Assembly (NCBI GenBank): GCA_041687255.1
Contig: JAWLCL010000006.1
Location: forward strand, 124,001-188,000
Source: Mariniphaga sp041687255
GTDB taxonomy: Bacteria > Bacteroidota > Bacteroidia > Bacteroidales > Prolixibacteraceae
Reading direction: 5' to 3'
Length of the DNA: 64,000 bases
Part shown: piece by piece, positions 18,087 through 26,090 of the stretch
Layout: each line of letters opens with the position of its first letter
How positions within the stretch are numbered: the first letter of the stretch is position 1
The notes under the pieces: model-generated
What the model was told of the DNA's origin: nothing
What the model saw: the letters and a program-made list of their open reading frames with translations, nothing else
The model's database searches: none
Translations under genes and position numbers: made by a program

Positions 18087-18395
18087 GTTTCTTATCTTTT
18101 ATTTCACATAAACATTTCGAATTACATGCCATTTTCAGCCAATTCCCCTATAACTTCCTGATTCAGGTAACATAGTCCACTCAAAGAACAATATTTCAGC
18201 TTTATGTAGTTTTTCAGTCTGAAGATTTATGTAGAATGGCTACACGAATTCTGGGAAAATTATCCACATTGCCTCCTTCTATTTCCTACTGAAATTAGCT
18301 AAAAAGCCTAAAACAGCCATTCATAAAACAGCAGGCTGAAAATTGGTATGCTTTTTTCAATGCAACATGTGTTTATATTTTGATAAAAAAATTCT
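18087..18395. other. Divergent intergenic region, coiled-coil gene / pterin dehydratase
   Basis: 309 AT-rich bases without a credible gene. I see no strong hairpin, repeat or perfect promoter. Both flanking genes start here, so their promoters must lie inside. Confidence 0.5.
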
Positions 18396-18734
18396 ATGGA
18401 TAATTCGAAAGTTGACTTGAGCGAAAAAAAATGTGTTCCATGCAGTGGCAAGGAGGAACCTTTAAAAAAAGAGGAGATTGAAAAATTGCTAGGCCAGATA
18501 AAAAATGGCTGGCAGGTTGTTGATAACAAGAAATTAAGGAACAACTATCCATTTGATAATTTTAAAAGAGGAATGGTATTCGTACAGGATATTGCTCTTT
18601 TAGCTGAAGAAGAACAACATCATCCCGATGTTTGCATCCACTACAGCAACGTTGAAATTGAACTGACAACCCATGCCATCGGGGGGTTATCGGAAAACGA
18701 TTTTATACTTGCTGCAAAAATAGACAACCTGTAA
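18396..18734 (+). CDS. phhB: 4a-hydroxytetrahydrobiopterin dehydratase (pterin carbinolamine dehydratase)
   Basis: 112 residues, the usual length. The N-terminus has the common KKCVPCSGKEEPL segment; the catalytic region is EEQHHPDVCIHYSNVEIEL followed by TTHAIGGLSENDF, matching the family's HHPD...Y...V...L-x-TH...GGLT-x-x-D. The enzyme dehydrates 4a-hydroxytetrahydropterin during recycling of the pterin cofactor of aromatic amino-acid hydroxylases; a moonlighting role (as in DCoH) or in molybdopterin metabolism is possible. No phenylalanine hydroxylase gene is nearby. A weak terminator follows at 18797-18828. Confidence 0.93.
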   Translation: MDNSKVDLSEKKCVPCSGKEEPLKKEEIEKLLGQIKNGWQVVDNKKLRNNYPFDNFKRGMVFVQDIALLAEEEQHHPDVCIHYSNVEIELTTHAIGGLSENDFILAAKIDNL

Positions 18735-18796
18735 CTGGAAAGAAATAATATAGCAGCGCAATTAATAATTGCAAAGAGGAAAGGTAGCATTTCAAG

Positions 18797-18828
18797 AAGG
18801 GGCGGCAGAGGCTGTCCCTTTTCTTTTA
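18797..18828 (+). terminator. Candidate terminator after the pterin dehydratase gene
   Basis: AAGG (18797-18800) pairs with CCTT (18817-18820) and GGCAG (18804-18808) with CTGTC (18812-18816), with a 3-base bulge; TTCTTTTATC follows on the + strand. Confidence 0.45.
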
Positions 18829-18901
18829 TCACCATTGTTTCCAATAAATATCAGGTTATTGATGTAATGGAATGAAAAAACTACTTTTGCAGGAAAAAAA
18901 T

Positions 18902-19597
18902 ATGCGCATCGACATCATAACTGTTCTGCCCGAAATATTGGAAAGTCCGTTTAGCCATTCCATAATAAAACGCGCACAGGAAAAAGGCCTTGCAGAAATT
19001 GTTCTTCACAGTTTACGTGACTTTTCAGACGATAAACACAGACGGGTTGATGACTATTCCTTCAGCAAGGGAGCCGGAATGGTTATGGCTATCAAGCCTA
19101 TAGAGAAGGCTATTGAAAAGCTAAAAAGCGAGCGAAATTACGATGAAATCATTTTTACCACCCCTGATGGTCACCCGTTTAATCAGAAAGAAGCCAATAT
19201 GCTTTCCCTGAAAAAAAACATCATCATTTTATGCGGCCATTATAAGGGAGTGGACCAACGGGTGCGAGATCACTATATCACCAGGGAAATCTCAATAGGC
19301 GATTATGTGCTTACAGGAGGAGAACTGGCTGCTGCTGTTATAACCGACAGCGTTGTCCGCCTGCTGCCCGGAGTACTTTCTGATGAAACCTCTGCCCTTT
19401 CCGATTCCTTCCAGGACAACCTGTTAAGCCCTCCTGTTTATACCAGGCCGGCTGAATACAAGGGAATGAAGGTTCCTGAAATTCTTTTGTCGGGCAATGA
19501 CCGATTAATTGATGACTGGAAACATAAGCAAGCGCTTGAACGAACCAAACAGCGTCGCCCCGACCTGTATAAAAAGTTTATAGACGACAGCGATTAA
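18902..19597 (+). CDS. trmD: tRNA (guanine-37-N1)-methyltransferase
   Basis: I start at the ATG at 18902 (MRIDIITVLPEIL), the canonical N-terminus; the ATG at 18872 would add ten residues. The 231-residue protein is a SPOUT methyltransferase with the trefoil-knot motifs GHYKGVDQRV and EISIGDYVLTGGELAA, and the family segment LLPGVLSDETSALSDSF. TrmD methylates G37 next to the anticodon using S-adenosylmethionine and prevents frameshifting. It is not in the usual rpsP-rimM-trmD-rplS operon here. Its stop shares TTAA with the convergent nuclease gene. Confidence 0.96.
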   Translation: MRIDIITVLPEILESPFSHSIIKRAQEKGLAEIVLHSLRDFSDDKHRRVDDYSFSKGAGMVMAIKPIEKAIEKLKSERNYDEIIFTTPDGHPFNQKEANMLSLKKNIIILCGHYKGVDQRVRDHYITREISIGDYVLTGGELAAAVITDSVVRLLPGVLSDETSALSDSFQDNLLSPPVYTRPAEYKGMKVPEILLSGNDRLIDDWKHKQALERTKQRRPDLYKKFIDDSD

Positions 19598-22449
19598 TAC
19601 CGCTGACATATCTTATTGTACGAACAGTATTTGCAATACTTTTCATGGGGTGTCTGATAATATTGCACTTCGTCCGAAAAAATCTCTGCTACCAGTTCCT
19701 GCAATTTTTCTGTAAACTCCTGCTGAACGACCTGGTACAACAGCGGGTTTTTGTTCATCTTCAAGTCAGGTGAAAACTTCTCATCAAACAATTTGCGCAG
19801 GCTGTAAACAGCAGGCTGCAAATCCTCGCGGACACCTGAATCGTTCTGAAACACATGGCAATAAATCAAAGCCTGAAGTATCTCCTTTTTAGGTTTATCA
19901 TTATCCTTTTCAAACAATTCGGCCACCTCATTCAGTGTAAATGACTCTACATTTCCGGTCTTATAGTCAATAATCCGGTATTTACCACCTACCTTGTCCA
20001 CACGATCAATAGTTCCGCCTAAATAGACTTCCTGAAATTTCCCCCCGGCTGCAATTAAAAGAGGTGCAGTAAATTTCTTTTCAAGATGAATCAACTCAAA
20101 GGGCGCCAGTTTTATATCAATTTCTATCAGCCGTCGTAAAAAGGTTTTTATATTCTCAAAAATCAGGATTGTTTTACCTTCCAACGTTACTTTAGCAGGA
20201 ATGCTTTGTTTAAAATAGTGCTTACCTATGGCTTTTCTGATTTCATTTTCGATAAGCAACTCATTGCTCATAATATTTTCCAGATCGGCGCTCCTTACTG
20301 CCTTGCCAACCAAAGGCCGGTAAAGATTTTCTATTGTTTCATGAAAGATGCTGCCGAAAACAGGACTATCGATTTCATCTTTCATTTCATCCGGCTCCGA
20401 AAGTTGCAGAATATAGCGGAAGTAAAAACGCAGTCTGCATTGTAACCACATATTAACAGCCGTAGGAGACAAAGGTGTTTCAAGGGAATTTCTTTCAACA
20501 AGCACTTTTCTTCTATCTATGGAACCATCAATAATTACCGGAGGCGACTGTTCATTTAAAAATCGAAAACCAAGGGTCGATCGTTGAATTTCCAACTGTG
20601 TTCCATAGAGCAACTGGTATCCATAACGGCTCAATTCACCAGTACCCATACCTTCTTTAATGGTACTGTAGGTTGCTGTCACTCTTTTTGCCCGTTGAAT
20701 TAGCCTTAAGAAATAATAGGCATACATGGCATCCTGCTCGTCAATGCCCGGTAATCCAAATCCTTTTCTGATGTTGAAAGGAATAAATGAAGGTGCGGTA
20801 AAAGCACGTGGCCATTTATTTTCATTAAAACCCAGGATTATCAGGTTTTCAAAATCAAGGCATCGTGTTTCAAGAATTCCCATCACCTGCATTCCCTTTA
20901 AAGGCTCACCCTCAAAAGCCACAGAAGCCTGACCTGCATACTGGCTGAACAACCTTATAAATACAGGCTCACTGATTTCCCTTCCCTGTTCCTTCTGCAC
21001 ATCCTGAATCATCTTTCCCATTTTTTCCATTGCCTGGTACAGCGAATGGATCAACTCGGGCAAAAAACGGTTTTCAGGCTCCGCATTCTGAGTCATGGCA
21101 TACATTGCCCCTAAAACATTTAATAAATATGGGCTGTAATCATCTATTTTATCAGGCAATGAAAAAACCAGCCGATGAAAAGCAGAGAAGTTTATTTCAT
21201 CCAACGGAATGGTTATCCTGTTGTACTTCTTCATGTTTTCAAGAAACAACCTGTTCTCTTCAGGCTGTACATTCACCATAAGCTGATGATTCAAAATATC
21301 TGTAACAAACCTGTGATAGGCAATGCTCCTCCCCTCCTTATTCTGCCGGCGGTTTTTTAAAAGATTTAAGAGCAGCAGCAAAAAACCATAAACTACAGAA
21401 TTTTTCACCGGATATCCCATAGTCACATTAATTGACTCATACTTTTGAGGAATTGCACCAAGGGCGGGATAAAGCAATGATTCATCGGCCAATACAACTG
21501 CACAATTATCAAATTCATTATTTATTTCCACTCCATCAGCATCCAGAAAGTGGGCAATTTCCTGTGTCTGCCCATACACAGAGGCAACAGCCACTAAATT
21601 AATATTCTTTTTAGGTGAAAAACCGGATGTGTTCAACCGGAAATCATCAGGAGGCGGGAACTGTCTTATATTTTCCCTGAGAAACTTGCCGGCTTCATTT
21701 TTAACATCCTCCAGGTAAAACTCATCGTAGTCCCACAGAAATTCAGCCTTCGGCCTTAAATTTTTAAAAACAGCCTTTTCACAGGGATTGAGCGCATTCA
21801 ACCCTACAACATAAAGCTTTTGAAATTCAAAATCCGGTGCATTTTCGCGGAACCTTTCTGCAACCTCACGTGAAATCATTCCGGCATAAGAACTGTTTTT
21901 TTTGCGTAAAAGCGTTTTGAAATCTGAATAAACCGGGTATAGTTTCTGCCAAATGGTAAAAAACTTCTCATGATGTGCTTTCTTACCTGAAGCAGGTATG
22001 CTTCCCCAAAAAAGGGAAAGCGCATTCTTCTGCTCAGGGGTAAGGTAATCGAACAGCTGATCGATCTCCTTTAAATCAGCCACATTTGAAAACAGATCTT
22101 TGGCATCAACCAGATAATTGTCAATATCGTTAAAATCGGATAGAAGAACTTCTCCCCAGAAAAAGAATTCATCGAAGCTTTCGCCGGTTTGCGTATGCTT
22201 TTTAAAAATACCGAACAAATCGGAAATCAACTGAAGCTTTTCACCTTGCTGTAATTCGGAATAACCTGCAATGAATTCATTAACAGTGGTTACATGCGGC
22301 CCAATCACCGGCGAATTTAGCTGTTTCTGCAGATAGGAATTAAAAAATACCCCTGACCTTCGATTGGGAAAAATAATACAAACCTCATGAAGGTGACCGT
22401 TATGTTTACGATATATATATTCTGCACACCTGGAAAGAAAACGCTCCAT
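19594..22449 (-). CDS. AddB-like helicase/PD-(D/E)XK nuclease with iron-sulfur cysteines
   Basis: 951 residues. The N-terminal half resembles the inactivated helicase of AddB/RexB (HEVCIIFPNRRSGVFFNSYL, then EFIAGYSEL). The C-terminal nuclease shows WLQCRLRFYFRYIL, FGSIFHETIENLY, GGTIDRVDK, DYKTG (828-832) and a terminal Cys cluster YCKYCSYNKIC (residues ~938-948). The first Cys (in LQCRLRF) plus three terminal ones match the 4Fe-4S 'staple' of AddB-type nucleases. It probably works with an AddA-like helicase in double-strand-break repair; that partner is not in the window. A terminated leader lies directly upstream (22495-22615). Confidence 0.88.
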   Translation of the reverse strand: MERFLSRCAEYIYRKHNGHLHEVCIIFPNRRSGVFFNSYLQKQLNSPVIGPHVTTVNEFIAGYSELQQGEKLQLISDLFGIFKKHTQTGESFDEFFFWGEVLLSDFNDIDNYLVDAKDLFSNVADLKEIDQLFDYLTPEQKNALSLFWGSIPASGKKAHHEKFFTIWQKLYPVYSDFKTLLRKKNSSYAGMISREVAERFRENAPDFEFQKLYVVGLNALNPCEKAVFKNLRPKAEFLWDYDEFYLEDVKNEAGKFLRENIRQFPPPDDFRLNTSGFSPKKNINLVAVASVYGQTQEIAHFLDADGVEINNEFDNCAVVLADESLLYPALGAIPQKYESINVTMGYPVKNSVVYGFLLLLLNLLKNRRQNKEGRSIAYHRFVTDILNHQLMVNVQPEENRLFLENMKKYNRITIPLDEINFSAFHRLVFSLPDKIDDYSPYLLNVLGAMYAMTQNAEPENRFLPELIHSLYQAMEKMGKMIQDVQKEQGREISEPVFIRLFSQYAGQASVAFEGEPLKGMQVMGILETRCLDFENLIILGFNENKWPRAFTAPSFIPFNIRKGFGLPGIDEQDAMYAYYFLRLIQRAKRVTATYSTIKEGMGTGELSRYGYQLLYGTQLEIQRSTLGFRFLNEQSPPVIIDGSIDRRKVLVERNSLETPLSPTAVNMWLQCRLRFYFRYILQLSEPDEMKDEIDSPVFGSIFHETIENLYRPLVGKAVRSADLENIMSNELLIENEIRKAIGKHYFKQSIPAKVTLEGKTILIFENIKTFLRRLIEIDIKLAPFELIHLEKKFTAPLLIAAGGKFQEVYLGGTIDRVDKVGGKYRIIDYKTGNVESFTLNEVAELFEKDNDKPKKEILQALIYCHVFQNDSGVREDLQPAVYSLRKLFDEKFSPDLKMNKNPLLYQVVQQEFTEKLQELVAEIFSDEVQYYQTPHEKYCKYCSYNKICQRY

Positions 22450-22490
22450 TTCTTTAAAATTTTCCCCGAAGATATAGAATGGCCTGAAGA

Positions 22491-22527
22491 ATTAAAATAA
22501 AAAGCCCCGGAATTCCAGCCGGGGCTT
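22491..22527 (-). terminator. Strong terminator hairpin in the leader of the AddB-like gene
   Basis: A perfect 9-bp stem, AAGCCCCGG (22502-22510) with CCGGGGCTT (22519-22527), loop of 8. Read on the minus strand it is followed by TTTATTTTAAT. No minus-strand gene ends here. It lies between a consensus promoter (22620-22649) and the AddB-like start at 22449. Confidence 0.75.
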
Positions 22528-22615
22528 AAATCTAAGAAAAAAACATACTCTTCACTGTTTTCTCTGTTTATACTGACATGTCCTATGAATAAAGGTTTAA
22601 TTAAGTTTCTGAATA
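22495..22615 (-). ncRNA. Candidate small RNA or transcription attenuator, about 120 nt
   Basis: Bounded by a consensus Bacteroidota promoter and a perfect intrinsic terminator on the same strand, with no ORF of note between (only a tiny ATG-TCA-GTA-TAA). This could be an independent small RNA, or the leader of the AddB-like gene with a regulated terminator. I do not recognise a known RNA family in it. Confidence 0.4.
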
Positions 22616-22619
22616 AATT

Positions 22620-22649
22620 CAAAAATACAGCTGAAATTGCGGTTATCAA
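22620..22649 (-). promoter_or_regulatory. Bacteroidota-type promoter (TTG-N19-TATTTTTG)
   Basis: On the minus strand TTG (22649-22647) is followed after 19 bases by TATTTTTG (22627-22620), an exact match to the -33/-7 consensus of Bacteroidota housekeeping promoters. The expected start point is near 22615. Confidence 0.6.
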
Positions 22650-22689
22650 TTTTTTTATTGATTTTTGGCCTTTTATAAAATCATAAGTA

Positions 22690-23349
22690 ATGAAGCAACT
22701 GCTGAAAGAAAACCGGTACTTTCTGTTACCTTACATTTTATTTCTGGGCATTTTTGTTGTTTTTGCCCTCTCTTTTACAAAAATTGAGATGCACATCTGG
22801 GCAAACCAGATAAATTCCCCGTTCCTGGACCAATTTTTCAGATATGCCACTCATTTGGGGGATGGAACTGCAATTGCCGTTCTGACAATCATCTTTTTAT
22901 TCATTAAGTACCGGTACGCCCTGGCTTTCCTCATCGGAAGCCTGTTAACCTCAGGAGTTGTCCATTTGTTCAAGCAGTTACTACTTGAAAATATGTACAG
23001 GCCATCGAAATATTTCGAACTTTACGAGACTTACAAACTGTATATTGTTGAGGGAGTAACCCTTCGCAGCCTGCAAAGTTTCCCGTCAGGACATACATCC
23101 ACTGCATTTAATGTATTCCTGATGCTTGCATTGATAACCAAAAACAATTACCTGAAACTGGTATATTTTTTTATTGCACTGCTGGTGGCTTATTCAAGGG
23201 TTTATCTTTCGCAACATTTTTTCTTAGATATAGCAGCCGGTTCATTTATAGCCACAGTATTTATACTGCTGGTGTATTATTGGGCTCAGAACCGCGACAA
23301 AAAGTGGATGGAATATTCATTGTTAACAAAAGCAGAAAAGCTACAATGA
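22690..23349 (+). CDS. PAP2-family membrane phosphatase
   Basis: 219 residues with about six transmembrane helices. The acid-phosphatase triad motifs are present: KQLLLENMYRPSKYF (KxxxxxxRP), SFPSGHTSTAF (PSGH) and SRVYLSQHFFLDIAAG (SRxxxxxHxxxD). Such enzymes remove phosphate from lipid carriers (undecaprenyl pyrophosphate, phosphatidylglycerol phosphate) or lipid A at the outer face of the inner membrane. Its stop overlaps the start of the GT39 gene as ATGA, so the two are translationally coupled, favouring a role in envelope glycolipid metabolism. Confidence 0.92.
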   Translation: MKQLLKENRYFLLPYILFLGIFVVFALSFTKIEMHIWANQINSPFLDQFFRYATHLGDGTAIAVLTIIFLFIKYRYALAFLIGSLLTSGVVHLFKQLLLENMYRPSKYFELYETYKLYIVEGVTLRSLQSFPSGHTSTAFNVFLMLALITKNNYLKLVYFFIALLVAYSRVYLSQHFFLDIAAGSFIATVFILLVYYWAQNRDKKWMEYSLLTKAEKLQ

Positions 23350-25016
23350 TTGAAAAAATAAACAGCGCCAGTCCCCAGTTAATCCGTTTATTTATAGCAG
23401 TTATTTCAGGATTGCTGTTCATACCTTTTCTCGGAGGGGTACATTTATTCGACTGGGATGAAATTAATTTTGCCGAATCGGCCAGAGAAATGATTGTTAC
23501 GGGCGATTACCTTACCGTACAGATTAATTTTCAGCCTTTCTGGGAAAAGCCTCCGCTGTTCATCTGGATGCAGGTGCTTTCCATGAAACTGTTTGGCATA
23601 AACGAGTTTGCTGCCCGTTTTCCCAATGCACTATGCGGAATAGTTACACTGTTGGTGCTTTTTAATATCGGAAGAAAAATCCGCAATAATCTTTTTGGCC
23701 TGCTCTGGGTAATGGCTTATGCAGGTTCAGTGCTTCCGTTTTTCTACTTCAAATCAGGAATCATTGATCCATGGTTTAACCTCTTTATCTTCTTAGGGGT
23801 TTATTTTCTGATGATGTATTCCAATCCTGAGGACAGCCGAAAACTGAAAAATGTTGTGCTTTCAGCCGTATTTACAGGTCTTGCCGTTATGACAAAAGGA
23901 CCGGTGGGATTCCTGCTGGTTGCACTTACAGGCGGAGTATATTTATTGTGGATAAAGTTCAGGATAAAAGTAAAGGTAACCGATGTACTTGCCTATTTCG
24001 TAGTTTTGGCATTGGTTGGCGGTTCCTGGTTCATCATGCAGATCATAGCGGGCCATTCCGATACAGTGGTTGACTTTATAGTTTACCAGGTAAGATTATT
24101 CCAGACACAGGATGCCGGGCACGGAGGTTTCTTCGGCTATCATTTCGTGGTATTGCTGGTGGGGGTGTTCCCCTCTTCGGTTCTGGCTCTTAAAGCCTTT
24201 GGAAATGAACCGGGCGACGAAGCCTTCTATAAACTCATGAAACGATGGATGATTATCCTGTTTTGGGTTGTACTTATTTTGTTTTCAATTGTAAAAACCA
24301 AAATTGTTCACTATTCATCATTGGCTTATTTCCCGCTTACTTTTCTGGCAGCGGCATTTGTTTACCGGGCTTTTCTTGGGCAAATGAAATGGAGCAGGTG
24401 GGTTTCATCAACAATAATCGTTCTTTCGGTTTTAATTGCCCTCCCGGTTCTGCTGTTACCATTCATCGATAAATTCAAGTACAGGATAATTGATGCCAAT
24501 TTAATAAATGATGCCTTTGCCGTAGAAAATCTGAAAGCAGAAGCTAACTGGACAGGATTTGAATTCATCCCCGCAGTCCTCTTTCTGCTGGTTGTTGTAT
24601 ATATTTTCAGTCGCATCAAAAAAAGTAATCCACTTAAAAGGGCTGTTATATTATGGACAGTCAATACGCTTTTCATATGGTCTGTAATCAACTTTTTTGT
24701 CCCGAAAATTGAGCAATACTCACAAAATGCGCTGATAGAGTTTTTCAAATCGAAGGCAGATGAGGACGTATACCTGAAAAACCTGCATTTTAAATCGTAT
24801 GCCACCTGGTTTTACGGCAAAACACAGCCGCCTGATAATGAAAATTACTACAACCAGGAATGGCTGTTAACAGGCAACATTGACAAAGATGTATATTTTG
24901 TAACCAAAATCCATCATGCCCCATTGGTGGAAAAATACGAAGAAGTGAAAGAAATTGGCAGAAAAAACGGTTTTGTCTTCTATCACAGGGCGGCAGAGAA
25001 TACTTCGGGAAATTAA
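23346..25016 (+). CDS. GT39-family (ArnT/PMT-like) membrane glycosyltransferase
   Basis: I start at the ATG at 23346, which overlaps the PAP2 stop as ATGA; an in-frame upstream start at 23280 would lie inside the PAP2 gene. The 556-residue product has 10 or more membrane helices and the GT-C signature in its first external loop: FDWDEINFAESAREM, then FWEKPPLFIWMQ. ArnT-like enzymes transfer sugars from polyprenyl phosphate to lipid A or proteins in the periplasm. Pairing with a PAP2 phosphatase fits lipid A or glycolipid modification; acceptor and sugar are not determined. Its stop shares TTAA with the convergent TPR gene. Confidence 0.9.
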   Translation: MIEKINSASPQLIRLFIAVISGLLFIPFLGGVHLFDWDEINFAESAREMIVTGDYLTVQINFQPFWEKPPLFIWMQVLSMKLFGINEFAARFPNALCGIVTLLVLFNIGRKIRNNLFGLLWVMAYAGSVLPFFYFKSGIIDPWFNLFIFLGVYFLMMYSNPEDSRKLKNVVLSAVFTGLAVMTKGPVGFLLVALTGGVYLLWIKFRIKVKVTDVLAYFVVLALVGGSWFIMQIIAGHSDTVVDFIVYQVRLFQTQDAGHGGFFGYHFVVLLVGVFPSSVLALKAFGNEPGDEAFYKLMKRWMIILFWVVLILFSIVKTKIVHYSSLAYFPLTFLAAAFVYRAFLGQMKWSRWVSSTIIVLSVLIALPVLLLPFIDKFKYRIIDANLINDAFAVENLKAEANWTGFEFIPAVLFLLVVVYIFSRIKKSNPLKRAVILWTVNTLFIWSVINFFVPKIEQYSQNALIEFFKSKADEDVYLKNLHFKSYATWFYGKTQPPDNENYYNQEWLLTGNIDKDVYFVTKIHHAPLVEKYEEVKEIGRKNGFVFYHRAAENTSGN

Positions 25017-25894
25017 TTTATATACTTCCTGTAGTAATCAGCTTTCTGCTTATCGTTAAATCTAACATGTATGTTATTCATGTAAACAGCATAGTTACTC
25101 CTGTCGTCCGGATTCACCTGCCACAATTTTTCAAAATACTGAAGCGCTTCTCTGTAATGAACCGATGCTGCTTTTAACCCCCTGAGCAGGGTTTGGTAAT
25201 TACCTGTTGTTGGCCTGGCCTCATAGGCTTTCATTTCCCGCTGATAACGAGCCTCACCCTTCTCATAATTCTTCTGCGCCTGCCATTCAAGGGCACCGAC
25301 ATGTTCAGGAGCCACTTCCAGCAAAGCCAGTGAAACAGAGTCGGCTGTGGATTCATTCCCCATTTTCTTGTTGAGTGCAAAATAACGCTCAAGTTTTTGC
25401 CCGGTTCTCTTTTCTGTATCAGGTATCTTATTCCACACCTGCATTGCCTTTTGCGACTGATCGGTTGTGTAATAAATCGAAAAAAGGCGGCTAAATGCTT
25501 CTTCATCAGGACTGGCCGATTTACTGACATATGATTCAAGGGCTGTAAGTTCTTTGGAAATATTTCCCTGGTATTGGTAAATCTGCGCCAGTGTCTGATA
25601 CATTGAAGGTTCATCGTAACCTCTTTGCTGTGCCTGCTCGAACCACTGCAGCGCCTGGTCATTTTCCGTTGCCTGGAAAGCAGTCTGTGCTGCCTGTGCA
25701 TAAACCGAACCTTCCAGCTCATTCTCAGCAGGATATTGTTCAAAATAAACCCGGTAAGCTTCTGTTGCAATAAGATAATCGCCGGCCTCTGCAGCCGTTT
25801 CTGCACTCTGCCTGTACTCTGCCAGATTAACTGACGTTTTGCAACCTGCAACACTAATCAATAAACCTGCAACAATAAATATTATATTTTTCAT
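25013..25894 (-). CDS. TPR lipoprotein
   Basis: 293 residues with a lipoprotein signal (LLISVAGC, Cys around 18) and at least five tetratricopeptide-like helical pairs, e.g. AETAAEAGDYLIATEAYRVYF, AAQTAFQATENDQALQWFEQA and TLAQIYQYQGNISKELTALE. A final segment AASVHYREALQYFEKLWQVNPDD is a good TPR match. TPR lipoproteins usually act as periplasmic or outer-membrane scaffolds for protein complexes. No partner is indicated by neighbours. Confidence 0.85.
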   Translation of the reverse strand: MKNIIFIVAGLLISVAGCKTSVNLAEYRQSAETAAEAGDYLIATEAYRVYFEQYPAENELEGSVYAQAAQTAFQATENDQALQWFEQAQQRGYDEPSMYQTLAQIYQYQGNISKELTALESYVSKSASPDEEAFSRLFSIYYTTDQSQKAMQVWNKIPDTEKRTGQKLERYFALNKKMGNESTADSVSLALLEVAPEHVGALEWQAQKNYEKGEARYQREMKAYEARPTTGNYQTLLRGLKAASVHYREALQYFEKLWQVNPDDRSNYAVYMNNIHVRFNDKQKADYYRKYIN

Positions 25895-26090
25895 CCTAAT
25901 TTTTCTTTTTCAATTTTATTAAACAAAAAAAATACCACAGTTTCCAATATACAGCTAAATTACTGAATTCCCCTAATGAACCTCATTTCTCCACAGCTCC
26001 GGTTAAAGTTTAATAACAGGAAAAAATATTTTTATTGAGCAGTATGTGTAACGCATCGGATAATTTTCTGTCTTAATAAAAAATTAAGCT

